Source: Rhodovarius crocodyli (GTDB lineage: Bacteria; Pseudomonadota; Alphaproteobacteria; Acetobacterales; Acetobacteraceae). Taken from it: a stretch of 64,000 bases of DNA. The position numbers and the translations under genes were made by a program. The DNA is taken from positions 62,001 to 126,000 of the forward strand of contig NZ_SACL01000006.1 in assembly GCF_004005855.1 (NCBI RefSeq), written 5' to 3'. The notes below the pieces were generated by a model. The model was given only the letters and a program-made list of their open reading frames with translations. It had not been told where the DNA came from and made no database searches. Below are positions 28,780 through 38,212 of this stretch, in pieces (the stretch's first letter is position 1; each line of letters opens with the position of its first letter).

Positions 28780-28866
28780 TTGATGCAGATTGAGGATGGC
28801 GCCGCGCGCCATTTGCGTTAAATTTAGACGAACGTATCAAATTAGAGAGGTATCAGGCCGGTGCTC

Positions 28867-28886
28867 CCCCCAGCACGCCCTGGGGG
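28867..28886 (+). promoter_or_regulatory. Hairpin covering the ribosome-binding site of the EAL gene
   Basis: CCCCCAG pairs with CTGGGGG around a 6-base loop. The 3' arm is the GGGGGA ribosome-binding sequence placed 5 bases before the ATG at 28892, so folding would hide it. Confidence 0.5.
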
Positions 28887-28891
28887 ATTTC

Positions 28892-30055
28892 ATGCCTGAA
28901 AGGTCAAGCGCCTTGTCCAGACGCCCGGTGTCACCGGCTGAAGTGCTGATCCTCGCCCGCCACCCACGCGTGGTTGCAGCCGCTCGGGCTGCCGCCCAGC
29001 GTGTGTCGGGCCTGACGCCGCGCCTGACCGAGAGCGCGCAGGAGGCCCTGGTCCATCTCAGCCGGCCCGGCCTGCCGCCGCGCCGCGTGGTGCTGGAACC
29101 CGAGGCCGTCGGCACCGCCTGGACCGAACTGCTTTCCACCATCGACGACCCGGCGCTGACCGATGCCATGGTGTTCGTGGCCGCGGAGGGCGGGCAGGTG
29201 CCCGACGGCGTCGCCGCCCTGCCGCCCGAGGCCGAGGAGCTGGAGCGCGCCCTGGCCGAGACCACGGGCCGCCCCCGCCGCATTCCCCTGCGCAGCGCCG
29301 AGGCCTTGGCCGCCGGCCTGGACCGGGGCGCCCTGCTCGTGCGCTACCAGCCCATTGTGGACATCGCCTCTCGCCGCCTGGTGATGGTGGAGGCGCTGTC
29401 GCGCTGGCGCGGCAGCCCGATGGCCCACAGCCCGCAGAGCTTCCTGCCCCAGCTGGAACGCGCGGGGTTGTCCCGCGCCCTGGCCGTGGCCGTCGTCTCG
29501 CGCGCTGCCCAGGATTTCGGCACGCTGGCGCCGGAGCTCGGCATCAAGGTCGCGGTCAATGTCTCGCTGGAGCAGCTGCTACAGATCGACCTCAAGGTCT
29601 GGATCGCGCGGGCGCGCATGACCGGCCACCTGCCGCCGCAGAACCTCAGCGTCGAATTGACCGAGGACATGCCGGTGCGGGATCTCTCGGTGCTGCGCCG
29701 AGCGATCGGGCGCCTGGCCGACCAAGGCATCGACGTCCATCTGGACGACCTGACGATGGATGACGGCCGGATGCACCTGATCCGGCTGCCCTTCTCGGGC
29801 ATCAAGCTGGACAAGGGGCTGGTGATGCGCCTGCCGGAAGATGCCCGCGCCCGCCGCTTCGTCCAGCGCGTGGTCGATCACGCGGACCGCCACGGCCAGT
29901 ATGTGGTGGCGGAGGGCGTGGCCGAGGAAAGGCTGTGGCAGGCGGTCGCGGCTCTCGGCGTGCATCGTGCCCAGGGTTTCTGGGTGGGTCGCCCCCTGCC
30001 CCATTCCGTGCTGCCCGCCTGGCGCCGCAGCTGGGCCGGCGGGCACCGGGGCTGA
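28892..30055 (+). CDS. EAL domain protein with degenerate receiver-like N-terminus
   Basis: The 387-aa protein has a receiver-like alpha/beta region at 15-115 without a clear phosphoacceptor Asp (the strand reads RRVVLEPEA), then an EAL domain from about 135. EAL is intact (VEALSRW, Glu167), as are Asn223 (VAVNVS), Glu255 (SVELTED), Lys305 (IKLDK) and the later AEGV Glu. The loop-6 motif DDFGTG is changed to DDLTMDDG (Asp285/286), so c-di-GMP hydrolysis may be weak or lost, or the protein may only bind c-di-GMP. Start chosen at ATG 28892; a longer frame from 28790 is open but its N-terminus looks non-coding. Confidence 0.85.
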   Translation: MPERSSALSRRPVSPAEVLILARHPRVVAAARAAAQRVSGLTPRLTESAQEALVHLSRPGLPPRRVVLEPEAVGTAWTELLSTIDDPALTDAMVFVAAEGGQVPDGVAALPPEAEELERALAETTGRPRRIPLRSAEALAAGLDRGALLVRYQPIVDIASRRLVMVEALSRWRGSPMAHSPQSFLPQLERAGLSRALAVAVVSRAAQDFGTLAPELGIKVAVNVSLEQLLQIDLKVWIARARMTGHLPPQNLSVELTEDMPVRDLSVLRRAIGRLADQGIDVHLDDLTMDDGRMHLIRLPFSGIKLDKGLVMRLPEDARARRFVQRVVDHADRHGQYVVAEGVAEERLWQAVAALGVHRAQGFWVGRPLPHSVLPAWRRSWAGGHRG

Positions 30056-30059
30056 ACCC

Positions 30060-31250
30060 TCAGCGGCGGCGCATCAGCCACCAGCCCACCACGAAGCCCG
30101 GCGCGCCGCAGATGGCGAAACCCAGCCCATGGCTGCCGGTCGTCAGCAGCACCCCGGCATAGACCAGCGGCAGGATCAGGGCCCCGACCTGGCCGAAGGA
30201 CAGCACGCCGCCCGTGCAGTGCCCGTGCATGCCGTCGGGCGCCAGGCGCGCGGTCTCGGCCAGCAGAACCCCGTGCCAGGACATGGCGGTGGCTGAGAAG
30301 CCCGTGGCGATGACGCCGATGCCCAGCATCGGCCAAGCCGGGGTCACCAACGGCATCAGCACGGCGCTGCCGGCCATGCCCAGCGACAGGCCGCCCAGCA
30401 GCAGCCGGGGCTCAACCCGGCCTGAGCCCAGCCAGCCCCAGAAGATGCGCCCGGGCACGGCGATGATCATGGCCACGGCGAACAGCGCGCCCGCTGCCGT
30501 CAGGCTGTGGCCGAGTTCCGTCAGGAACAGCACGAAATAGGTGGTGAATACCGCCTGCAACCCGTTGAACATCAGGCAGCCGAAGGCATAGGGGCGCAGT
30601 CCGGGCCGCAGCACCACCTGGATGGTCGTCCAGAAATCCGACAGGCGGAAGCTCTTGCCCGGCAGGCGGTCCGAATCGAATTCGGCGCGCAGCGGCTGCA
30701 GCACCAGCGCGAACGCCACCGCGGCGATGGCCGAGGCCACCAGCGCCCAGCGCCAGCCCCACATGCCCGTCAGCAGCGGCCCCAGCAGCCCCGCCGCCAG
30801 CAGCCCCGCGGGCACGGCGGTCTGCTTGATGGAATAGATCAGCGGCGCCTGGCGCGCCGTGACATAGCGCCCCAGCAGATGCGAGCTGGCGGGGGTGGAT
30901 GTCGCGGCCCCGCCCCCGCCCAGAATGGCCGAGAACAGGAAGAACACCATGGGGCCCGCGGCCGCGAGGCCCAGCCCCGCGGCCAGCAGCAGCAGCGCGA
31001 TCTGGCTGAAGCGCAGCGCGCCATAGCGCAGGATGAAGCTGCCGCAGCCCAACTGGAACACCAGCGCCGCCGCCGAGGATATGCCGATATAGACACCGAG
31101 CCAGGCCGGATCGAGCGACAGATCCGCCACGATCGCCGGCGCGAGGATCGGCGGCAGCGACCGCCCGAGGGTCGCGAAGCTCTGCTGCAGGAACATCGCG
31201 CCCAGGGCCAGCATCAGGATACGCTGCGGATGCGGCGCGTATGTGCTCAT
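30060..31250 (-). CDS. MFS transporter
   Basis: Inner-membrane protein of 396 aa with about 12 hydrophobic helices. It starts MSTYAPHPQRILMLALGAMF and has the mid-protein cytoplasmic segment AEFDSDRLPGKSFRLSDFW between the two halves. The C-terminus is basic (WWLMRRR). It reads like the nitrate/oxalate-type or multidrug MFS proteins, without a decisive motif. It ends 5 bases from the convergent EAL gene stop and is on the same strand as the CPA1 antiporter gene, 75 bases away. Confidence 0.84.
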   Translation of the reverse strand: MSTYAPHPQRILMLALGAMFLQQSFATLGRSLPPILAPAIVADLSLDPAWLGVYIGISSAAALVFQLGCGSFILRYGALRFSQIALLLLAAGLGLAAAGPMVFFLFSAILGGGGAATSTPASSHLLGRYVTARQAPLIYSIKQTAVPAGLLAAGLLGPLLTGMWGWRWALVASAIAAVAFALVLQPLRAEFDSDRLPGKSFRLSDFWTTIQVVLRPGLRPYAFGCLMFNGLQAVFTTYFVLFLTELGHSLTAAGALFAVAMIIAVPGRIFWGWLGSGRVEPRLLLGGLSLGMAGSAVLMPLVTPAWPMLGIGVIATGFSATAMSWHGVLLAETARLAPDGMHGHCTGGVLSFGQVGALILPLVYAGVLLTTGSHGLGFAICGAPGFVVGWWLMRRR

Positions 31251-31325
31251 TCGACCGGCTGCCCCTACCCTTCCTGGACCGGCCCAGCTTGGCGCGGGCC
31301 GGTAAAAAGGGGTAGCCCCGCTTGC

Positions 31326-32918
31326 CTATACTTCTTCGCCCACGATCTGGGCGTTGGCCATTTCCAGCAGATCGAGGTCGCGTTCCAGCGCGTGCAGCGT
31401 CTCGTCATGGATGCGGCCGGACCGGTGCAGGCGCAGCATCTCCGCGCGGCCGGCCTGGATCGCGGCCAGCAGCACCGCGAAATGCGCGTCACGCTCCCCC
31501 ACCAGCGATTGCGGGTTGCGGCTGAAGCGGTCGGCGGCGCGGGCGCGATAGGTGAACTGGTCCAGCAGGCGCGGATGGATCAGGTTGCCCTCCTTGTCAT
31601 AGGCCAGCTTCCTGACTGCCTCGGCCTGCACGGCCGCGATCTCGGCGCGCGCCTGGGGCCGCGTCAGATGCCCGCCCCGGCGCGGCGTGCCCTGCAGCCG
31701 CAGCAGCCGGATCAGCACGCCGAGCGTCGTGCCCTGCAGCAGCACCGTGACCAGGATGACCGCGAAGGCCGAGGCCAGGATCAGATCGCGCCCGGCCATG
31801 TCGTCGGGCACCGACAGCGCCACCGCCAGCGTCACCACGCCGCGCATGCCGGCCCAGCTCAACACCGTGCAGGCGCGTGCCGAAAAGCGGGTATCGCCGT
31901 GTTGGGACATGCGACACCGGGCGCTGCGCAGCCCCTCGGCCGCGAAAACGTAGACGAAGCGCGACAGGATGACCGCCAGCACCACCCCGAGCACCGGCAG
32001 GCCCAGCTGCGCCAGCGTCTCACCGGCGCCGCCCAGCCGTTCCACCACCCCGCGCAGGGACAGGCCGATCAGCACGAAGACCAGTGATTCGAGGATGAAC
32101 ACCACCACTTCCCAGGTGGCGGTGCCGCGCACCCGCACGGAGGCGGTGAAGACCTCATGCTGGTACCAGCCGAAGACGAGCCCCGCCGCCACCGTGGCGA
32201 TCACCCCCGAGACATGCGCGCGCTCGGCCGCGACATAAGCGACCCAGGGCAGCATGAAGGTGGCCGCGATGATCAGGTGCGGCTGCTTCAGCCGCGGCAT
32301 CAGCCAGACCAGCAGATAGCCCAGCGCGGCACCCAGCACCGCGCCGCCCACCGACAGCATGGTGAAGGTGACCACCGCCTCGCCCAGGCTGAAGGTGCCC
32401 GTCAGGGCCGCCGCCACCGCGAAGCGGAACAGCACCAGGCCCGAGGCATCGTTCAGCAGGCTCTCGCCCTCCAGCAGCACAGAGAGGCGACGCGGCAGGC
32501 GCACACGTTCCAGCACGGCCTTGGCGGCGACCGCATCGGGCGGGGAGACGACCGCCCCCAGCGCGAAGCAGGCGGCCCAGGGCAGGCCGGGCACCAGCCA
32601 GTGCACCACCACGCCGACCGCCAGGGTGGTGAAGATCACGGCGCCCACCGCCATGCTGAGAATGGCCGAGATGTTGCGCCGGAAATCCGACAGCACGGTG
32701 AAATAGGCGCTGACCATCAGCAGCGGCGGCAGGAACAGCAGCAATACCAGCTCATGGTCCAACTGCAGCGCGGGCGTGCCGGGAATGAAGGCAAGCGCGA
32801 TGCCGCCCAGCATCTGCGCGGCCGCGGGCGGCAGGCGCAGGTATTGGGCCAGCCATTCCAGCGCCATCACCGCCAACAGCAGGAACAGGACGAACTCAAA
32901 GGCATGGACGAGGTGCAT
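31326..32918 (-). CDS. CPA1-type Na+/H+ antiporter
   Basis: Membrane antiporter of 530 aa. About 12 helices fill residues 1-400, with the ion-site regions ALGAVVSPPDAVAAKAVLER (where other members have DPVA) and ALLEGESLLNDASGLVLFR-like LLEGESLLNDASGLVLF. A cytoplasmic helical tail of about 120 residues follows (AEIAAVQAEAVRKLAYDKEG onward), as in bacterial YjcE-type proteins. It exchanges Na+ or K+ for protons to hold pH and ion balance. It stands alone behind the MFS gene. Confidence 0.88.
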   Translation of the reverse strand: MHLVHAFEFVLFLLLAVMALEWLAQYLRLPPAAAQMLGGIALAFIPGTPALQLDHELVLLLFLPPLLMVSAYFTVLSDFRRNISAILSMAVGAVIFTTLAVGVVVHWLVPGLPWAACFALGAVVSPPDAVAAKAVLERVRLPRRLSVLLEGESLLNDASGLVLFRFAVAAALTGTFSLGEAVVTFTMLSVGGAVLGAALGYLLVWLMPRLKQPHLIIAATFMLPWVAYVAAERAHVSGVIATVAAGLVFGWYQHEVFTASVRVRGTATWEVVVFILESLVFVLIGLSLRGVVERLGGAGETLAQLGLPVLGVVLAVILSRFVYVFAAEGLRSARCRMSQHGDTRFSARACTVLSWAGMRGVVTLAVALSVPDDMAGRDLILASAFAVILVTVLLQGTTLGVLIRLLRLQGTPRRGGHLTRPQARAEIAAVQAEAVRKLAYDKEGNLIHPRLLDQFTYRARAADRFSRNPQSLVGERDAHFAVLLAAIQAGRAEMLRLHRSGRIHDETLHALERDLDLLEMANAQIVGEEV

Positions 32919-33069
32919 GGCCCCTGATGCGCGAGGGAATGGGGGGCGCGCAAGTGACTGTTACCGGCAGAGGTGAATTCTGACGCCGCGCTCATTTGCC
33001 GCGATGCGGGCGGCGGCGCATAGTCCGCCCGGATGCCGCGCAGACGGCATCATCGAGGGAGAATCCACC

Positions 33070-33519
33070 ATGACCCAATCCGGGCGCCGCACGGCGCTGA
33101 TCGCTGCCGCCGGCGCGGCATTGCTGCCCGCCGCCGCGCAGGCCGCAGGCGACGAGACCGCCGTGAATGAGGCCGTCGAGGCCTTCCGCGCCGCGCTCAA
33201 GGACGGCAACCGCGCGCGGCTCGATGCGCTGGTCGCGCCGGAGCTGAGCTACGGCCATTCCTCCGCGCGGATCGAGAACAAGCAGCAGTTCCTGGACAAC
33301 GCGACGGCCGGCACCTCGCCGTTCAACTCGCTTACCCTGCCGAACCAGACCGTGGCCGTGGTGGGCGACAGCGCGATCGCGCGGCATCATTTCGTGGCGG
33401 AGCAGATGGTGCGGGGCGCGCCGGTGAACATCCGCATCGGGGTGTTGCAGGTGTGGCAGAAACAGTCCGGGCGGTGGCTGCTGCTGGCGCGGCAGGCGTT
33501 TGCGTTGCCGGCGGCTTAA
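33070..33519 (+). CDS. Exported NTF2-like/DUF4440 protein
   Basis: Small periplasmic protein of 149 aa. The signal peptide (SGRRTALIAAAGAALLPAAA) ends with AQAAG. The mature part is a SnoaL/NTF2-like cone: AVNEAVEAFRAALKDGNRAR, LVAPELSYGHSSARIENK and the closing VWQKQSGRWLLLARQAF typical of DUF4440. The pocket could bind a small ligand; catalysis is not evident. Start at ATG 33070 with GAGGGA upstream; an upstream open frame is not coding. It is followed by a composite terminator. Confidence 0.85.
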   Translation: MTQSGRRTALIAAAGAALLPAAAQAAGDETAVNEAVEAFRAALKDGNRARLDALVAPELSYGHSSARIENKQQFLDNATAGTSPFNSLTLPNQTVAVVGDSAIARHHFVAEQMVRGAPVNIRIGVLQVWQKQSGRWLLLARQAFALPAA

Positions 33520-33527
33520 GAGTTCAC

Positions 33528-33654
33528 GTTCTTTTTTGTAAAAAAGAACCAAAAAACTTTTGGCAGTTTTGTATGCCCTGGCGGTGAAGTGCGGTCTTTA
33601 CCACCAGGGCCAATAGATAAAGTATTTTTGCTTCTTTTTCTTCAGAAAAAGAAG
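33528..33654. terminator. Composite A/T-rich bidirectional terminator, copy B
   Basis: Hairpin 1 (33528-33549) has the same GTTCTTTTTT/AAAAAAGAAC stem as copy A. A central stem CCCTGGCGGT/ACCACCAGGG (33576-33608, one wobble) differs from the other copies. Hairpin 3 (33631-33654) has the CTTCTTTTTCT/AGAAAAAGAAG stem. The end touches the TGA of the convergent Bug receptor gene. Confidence 0.75.
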
Positions 33655-33655
33655 A

Positions 33656-34618
33656 TCAATCCGTCACTTCCACCCTGGCATCCCGCACCACCTGCTGCCA
33701 GCGCGCCATATCCGCGCGCCAGGCTGCATCGAACTCGGCAGGGCCGGCCACGGCCACTTCGGCGCCCAGCGCCTTCAGGCGGCGCTGACCTTCGGCCGAC
33801 AGCGCCGTCTCGCGGATCACGCCCGACAGGCGCTCCACCAGCGCCGGGTCCATCCGCGCCGGGCCGAACACGCCCACCCAGCTGGTCACCACGAAGTCAG
33901 GCATGCCAGCCTCGGCCATGGTCGGCACATTGGGCAACGCCTCGACCCGCGCGGGCGAGGTCACGGCCAGCGCGCGCATGTTGCCCGACTGGATCTGCCC
34001 CAGCACGGAAGGCAAATTGTCGAACATCACGTCCACCAGCCCGGCATTGATGTCGATCTGCACCTGCGCGCCGCCGCGATAAGGCACATGCGTCATGTTC
34101 AGCCCCGTGCGCAGGCGGAACAGCTCACCGGTCAGATGGATCGAGGTGCCGGCCCCCTGGGAGCCGAAGGTGATGCCGCGCGGCTTGGCGCGGGACTGCT
34201 CGATGAATTCCTGCACCGTGCGGGCCGGATTGTCGGCCTTCACCACCATCACGTTCGCGAATTCGGCGATGCGGGCCACGGCGGTGAAGTCGCGCGCGGT
34301 GTCGAAGGGCAGGTTGCGCCGCACGGCGGGAGTCACGCCATGGGTGCCGGCGCCGCCGATCAGCAGCGTGGTGCCGTCCGGCGCGGCGCGGGCCACCACC
34401 TCGCTGCCGATGGAGCCACCGGCACCGGGGCGGTTCTCCACCGCGGTCGGGTTGCCAAGGCGCTGCTGGATGCCCTCGGCGAGCGCCCGGCCCACCAGGT
34501 CGAAGGAGCCGCCGGGCGTGTAGCCCACCACGAAGCGCACGGGGCGCGTGGCATCCCAGCTCTGCGCAAAGGCGGGGGTGGCCAGCATGGTACTGGCCAG
34601 GAAGGCGCGTCTGTTCAT
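33656..34618 (-). CDS. Tripartite tricarboxylate transporter substrate-binding protein (Bug/TctC family)
   Basis: Periplasmic receptor of 320 aa. The signal peptide is MNRRAFLASTMLATPAFAQ. Family marks are PVRFVVGYTPGGSFDLVGR, VENRPGAGGSIGSEVVA and MTHVPYRGGAQVQIDINAG. The ATG at 34618 overlaps the TGA of the upstream hyuB gene (ATGA), so it is the last gene of the hydantoinase operon and may capture the substrate that the enzymes use. No TctA or TctB membrane genes are in the window. Confidence 0.93.
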   Translation of the reverse strand: MNRRAFLASTMLATPAFAQSWDATRPVRFVVGYTPGGSFDLVGRALAEGIQQRLGNPTAVENRPGAGGSIGSEVVARAAPDGTTLLIGGAGTHGVTPAVRRNLPFDTARDFTAVARIAEFANVMVVKADNPARTVQEFIEQSRAKPRGITFGSQGAGTSIHLTGELFRLRTGLNMTHVPYRGGAQVQIDINAGLVDVMFDNLPSVLGQIQSGNMRALAVTSPARVEALPNVPTMAEAGMPDFVVTSWVGVFGPARMDPALVERLSGVIRETALSAEGQRRLKALGAEVAVAGPAEFDAAWRADMARWQQVVRDARVEVTD

Positions 34619-36192
34619 TCGGGGGTTCCCCATCCTCCGGCACCGGCGGTGGCCATCACCAACCGGTCGCCCGTCTGCAAGACCGTGCTCAGCTTCGAGC
34701 GGATTTCCTCACGCCGGCCATCGGCGCGCAGCACATGCGCCTCCGACATCCTGCCGTCGCCGCCGCCGGCCGCCCCGCGCGCGGGGTGGAAATGGCGCTC
34801 GCCGCGGAAGGTCAGCGTCAATGGGCCCTTCAGGACCTCGTATTCACGGATGGTGCCGCAGCCGCCGGGATGCAGCCCGGGGCCGCCGGAACCGCGCCGC
34901 ACGGCCAGGCGGTGCACGCGCACGGGGGCGTCCATCTCCATCGCCTCGGCGGGCTGGTTCATGGTGTTGCCGATATCGGTCGAGACGCAGTTCACGCCCG
35001 GACGTTCCGCACTGCCGCCGCTGCCGCCCTGCAGGGCCTCGGTCACGACGAAGGCCGCGCCGTTGTCGTCGCGCCCGGACAGCGCCATCACGACGCTGAC
35101 GCCGGAATTGGCGGCCGGAATGCGGTCGGGCATCGCCTGCGCCAAGGCACCCAGGACCGCATTGGTCAGCAGCTTCACCGTGCCGGTGCGCGCATTCACC
35201 GCCGCCGGCGCGCGCGGGTTCAGCAGCGAGCCCTCGGGCAGGATCACCGCCAGCGGGCGGAAACAGCCGCCATTGTTCGGAATGTCGTGGCCCGTGACGG
35301 CGCGGATGGCGAAATAGGCGCCGGCCATGACGCCGGCGGGCACGGCGTTCACCGGGCCCTTCACCTGCGGCGAGGTGCCGGTGAAGTCCAGCGTGATGGT
35401 GTCGTCCCGCACCGTCACGGTCACGCGCAGGGGCACGGGCTGGTCGAGCACCACGCCGTCATTGTCCAGCGCGTCCTCATACACCCACCGGCCATCGGGC
35501 ATGGCGCGGATGGCCGCACGGGTGGCGGCCTCCGCCCGGTCCACCAGCTCCCGCATCATGGCGGTCAGCGGCGCTGCGCCGTGGCGGGCGGCCAGTTCCT
35601 GCAGGCGCGTGACCGCCGCGCGGCAGGCGGCGATCTGCGCGTTCAGGTCCCACTCGAAGGCATCGGCGGTGCGGATGTTGACGCCGATGATGCGCAGGAT
35701 CTGCTCATCCACCACTCCGTCCCGGCCGAGGCGCAGGGGCGGCAGGCGCAGCCCCTCATGGAAGATCTCGGTGGCGTTGGTGGGCACGGAGCCCGGGGTC
35801 AGCCCGCCCATGTCCTGGTGGTGGAAGATGGTGCCGGCCAGCGCCACCACCTGCCCATCCACAAAGACCGGCATCATCAGCGACAGGTCGGGAATATGCG
35901 TGCCGCCGTCATACGGGTCGTTCATCGCGAAGATGTCGCCCGGGGCCATGCTCTCGACCGGGAATTGCTTCAGCAGGCGCTGCACCGCCGGCAGCAGGCA
36001 GCCCAGCAGCAGCGGCAGGGAGACGGACTGCGCCATCACCGTGCCGTCCGGCAAGAAGATGCTGGCCGAGGCGTCATTCGCCTCCCGCACGATGGGCGAG
36101 ACGGCGCTGCGCAGCATGATGCCCTGCATTTCCTCCGCGATGCCTTCCAGGCGGCGGCGGATGATCTCGAGGGTCGCGGGGTCGTGCTTCAT
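34615..36192 (-). CDS. Hydantoinase B/oxoprolinase family protein (HyuB 1)
   Basis: Subunit of an ATP-dependent hydantoinase, oxoprolinase or acetone-carboxylase-like enzyme that opens cyclic amides. At 525 aa it has the family length. Marks are DPATLEIIRRRLEGIAEEMQ at the N-terminus, FAMNDPYDGGTHIPDLSLMM, GGLTPGSVPTNATEIFHEGL and the C-terminal AGGGDGRMSEA and GAGGWGTPE. It overlaps hyuA by 4 bases upstream and the Bug receptor downstream. Substrate unknown; true hydantoin, N-methylhydantoin and 5-oxoproline are all possible. Confidence 0.92.
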   Translation of the reverse strand: MKHDPATLEIIRRRLEGIAEEMQGIMLRSAVSPIVREANDASASIFLPDGTVMAQSVSLPLLLGCLLPAVQRLLKQFPVESMAPGDIFAMNDPYDGGTHIPDLSLMMPVFVDGQVVALAGTIFHHQDMGGLTPGSVPTNATEIFHEGLRLPPLRLGRDGVVDEQILRIIGVNIRTADAFEWDLNAQIAACRAAVTRLQELAARHGAAPLTAMMRELVDRAEAATRAAIRAMPDGRWVYEDALDNDGVVLDQPVPLRVTVTVRDDTITLDFTGTSPQVKGPVNAVPAGVMAGAYFAIRAVTGHDIPNNGGCFRPLAVILPEGSLLNPRAPAAVNARTGTVKLLTNAVLGALAQAMPDRIPAANSGVSVVMALSGRDDNGAAFVVTEALQGGSGGSAERPGVNCVSTDIGNTMNQPAEAMEMDAPVRVHRLAVRRGSGGPGLHPGGCGTIREYEVLKGPLTLTFRGERHFHPARGAAGGGDGRMSEAHVLRADGRREEIRSKLSTVLQTGDRLVMATAGAGGWGTPE

Positions 36193-38204
36193 GGCGAGAC
36201 CTCCAGCAGCAGATGGGTGGGGTGCGCGGTGAAGGCCCAGCCGGGCGGGACCACCGTCGTGCTGTCCGCCTGCTCGATGATGGCGGGGCCCTGGCGGCGT
36301 TCGCCGGGGGCCAGGCGCGCGCGATGCAGGATCGGCACGTCCAGCGCCTGCCCGTAGATGGTGGCGGCGCGGGTGCCGTCCGGCGTGGTCGCATGCGCGG
36401 GCCAGCGCATGGCCCCGGTGGTCGAGCGTTTCCGCTGCACCACCCGCAATTCCACCAGCCGCACCGGGGCATCGCGGGTATGGCCATAGGCCAGGCGATG
36501 CGCCTCGATGAAGCCCAGGCGGATCGCCTCGCCCGGCGTGTCGGTGCCGGTCGGGATCACCACATCCAGCGTGTGGCCCTGGCCCATGAAGCTGGCGGCG
36601 GCGGAAACCTCGGTCTCGTCGGCCTCGGCGCCGTCGGCGGCCATGGCGGCGGCGCAGCGGGCGGTCAGGCCCGCGATCGCCTCGCGCAGCGCGGCCTCCG
36701 GCAATTGCGTGAGGGAGCGGAAGAAACCGCGGCTCGCATCATGTTCAAGCGGTGCCTCCAGCAGGCCGGTCGCGGCCAGCACGCCGGGGGCGGCGGGCAC
36801 CACGATGCGGGTCATGCCCAGATCCTCCGCGATGGCGGCCACATGCAGCCCGCCGCCGCCGCCCGCCGGCATCAGCGGAAAGTCGCGCGGGTCGATGCCG
36901 CGGGCGACCGTCATCTGGCGCACCGCCTCCGCCATGGTCGCGTTGATCACGCGGTGGATGGCGGTCGCGGCCTCGACCAGGCTCATGCCCAGCGGCTCCG
37001 CGATGTCGCGGCGGATGGCGGCCTCGGCCAGGTCCGGGCGCAGCTGCAATTCGCCATTGGCGAAGCGGGTGGGATCCACCAGCCCCAGCACGACGGAGGC
37101 ATCGAGCACGGTCGGCAGCACCCCGCCGCGCCCGTAGCAGGCGGGGCCCGGGTCGGCGCCGGCCGAGCGTGGCCCGACGCGCAGGCCCCCGGCCGCGTCG
37201 ATCCAGGCGATGGAGCCGCCGCCGGCGGCCACCGCCAGCACATCGGCGGTGGGCACCCGCACCGGGTATTTGCCGATCCGACCGTCATGCCGCAGCGCCG
37301 GCGTGCCGTTCTCGATCAGCGCCACATCGGCGCTGGTGCCGCCCACATCGATGGACACGCCCTGCTCGAAACCCGCATCGCGGAACACGCTGGCGGCCCC
37401 GATCGCGGCCGCCGAGGGCCCGGACAGCGTGAGGCGGATCGGCCGCCCGCGCGCCGCGCCCGCCCCCAGCAGGCCGCCGCGCGAATGCATCACCTGCAGG
37501 GGCACGCTCACGCCCTGCCCGGCCAGGATGGTTTCGATGCGGGAGAGATAGACGTTCATCACCGGCTTCAGGGCGGCGTCGAACACGGTGGCGCAGGTGC
37601 GCTCATATTCGCGGATCGCGGGATCGACCTCGCTGGACAGCGAGACGGCCAGGCCCGGCGCCTCGCGCGCCACGATCTCCCGCGCGCGCTGCTCATGCGC
37701 GGGGTTGATGAAGGCGAACAGGAAGGAGATCGCGATGGCCTGCACGCCCTGGGCCAGCAGGTCATGCACGGCCCGGGCCACGGCTGCCTCATCCAGGGCC
37801 GAGACCTCCGCGCCGTCGGGGCCGATGCGGCCGGCGACGCCCAGCCGGCGCTCGGCGGGCACCACATCCACCGGCGTCTGCGGGCCGAAGCTGAGGTCGT
37901 AATTGGCGGCGCGCACCATGCGGCCGATTTCCAGCGCGTCCTCGAAACCCGCCGTGGTGATCAACCCGACCTTGGCGGCAGTGCCCTCCAGGATGGCGTT
38001 GGTCGCGACCGTGGTGCCGTGCAGGAACCGCGCCACGCCCCCGCCATCGGCCAGCAGGCGCGCCAGCGCCACCCCCACCGCCTGGGACGGATCGCGCGGG
38101 GTGCTGGGCACTTTCAGCAGCCGGGTGCTGCCGTCAGCGGCGCGGCACACCGCATCCGTGAAGGTGCCGCCAATATCGATACCGATCTCGTACATCATCG
38201 GCAC
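36189..38204 (-). CDS. Hydantoinase A/oxoprolinase family protein (HyuA 1)
   Basis: ATP-binding partner of HyuB, 671 aa. The ASKHA phosphate-loop motif IGIDIGGTFTDAV is at the N-terminus, then FLHGTTVATNAILEG, SLSSEVDPAIREYERTCATV and SIDVGGTSADVALI in the second half. It likely phosphorylates the ring to drive hydrolysis. The start is either GTG 38204 (AGGAA 5 bases before) or ATG 38198. It is preceded by a 49-base gap with a palindrome, the longest gap between the aminotransferase and this pair, so an internal promoter or regulation point is possible. Confidence 0.92.
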   Translation of the reverse strand: MPMMYEIGIDIGGTFTDAVCRAADGSTRLLKVPSTPRDPSQAVGVALARLLADGGGVARFLHGTTVATNAILEGTAAKVGLITTAGFEDALEIGRMVRAANYDLSFGPQTPVDVVPAERRLGVAGRIGPDGAEVSALDEAAVARAVHDLLAQGVQAIAISFLFAFINPAHEQRAREIVAREAPGLAVSLSSEVDPAIREYERTCATVFDAALKPVMNVYLSRIETILAGQGVSVPLQVMHSRGGLLGAGAARGRPIRLTLSGPSAAAIGAASVFRDAGFEQGVSIDVGGTSADVALIENGTPALRHDGRIGKYPVRVPTADVLAVAAGGGSIAWIDAAGGLRVGPRSAGADPGPACYGRGGVLPTVLDASVVLGLVDPTRFANGELQLRPDLAEAAIRRDIAEPLGMSLVEAATAIHRVINATMAEAVRQMTVARGIDPRDFPLMPAGGGGGLHVAAIAEDLGMTRIVVPAAPGVLAATGLLEAPLEHDASRGFFRSLTQLPEAALREAIAGLTARCAAAMAADGAEADETEVSAAASFMGQGHTLDVVIPTGTDTPGEAIRLGFIEAHRLAYGHTRDAPVRLVELRVVQRKRSTTGAMRWPAHATTPDGTRAATIYGQALDVPILHRARLAPGERRQGPAIIEQADSTTVVPPGWAFTAHPTHLLLEVSP

Positions 38205-38212
38205 GGAGGTTC

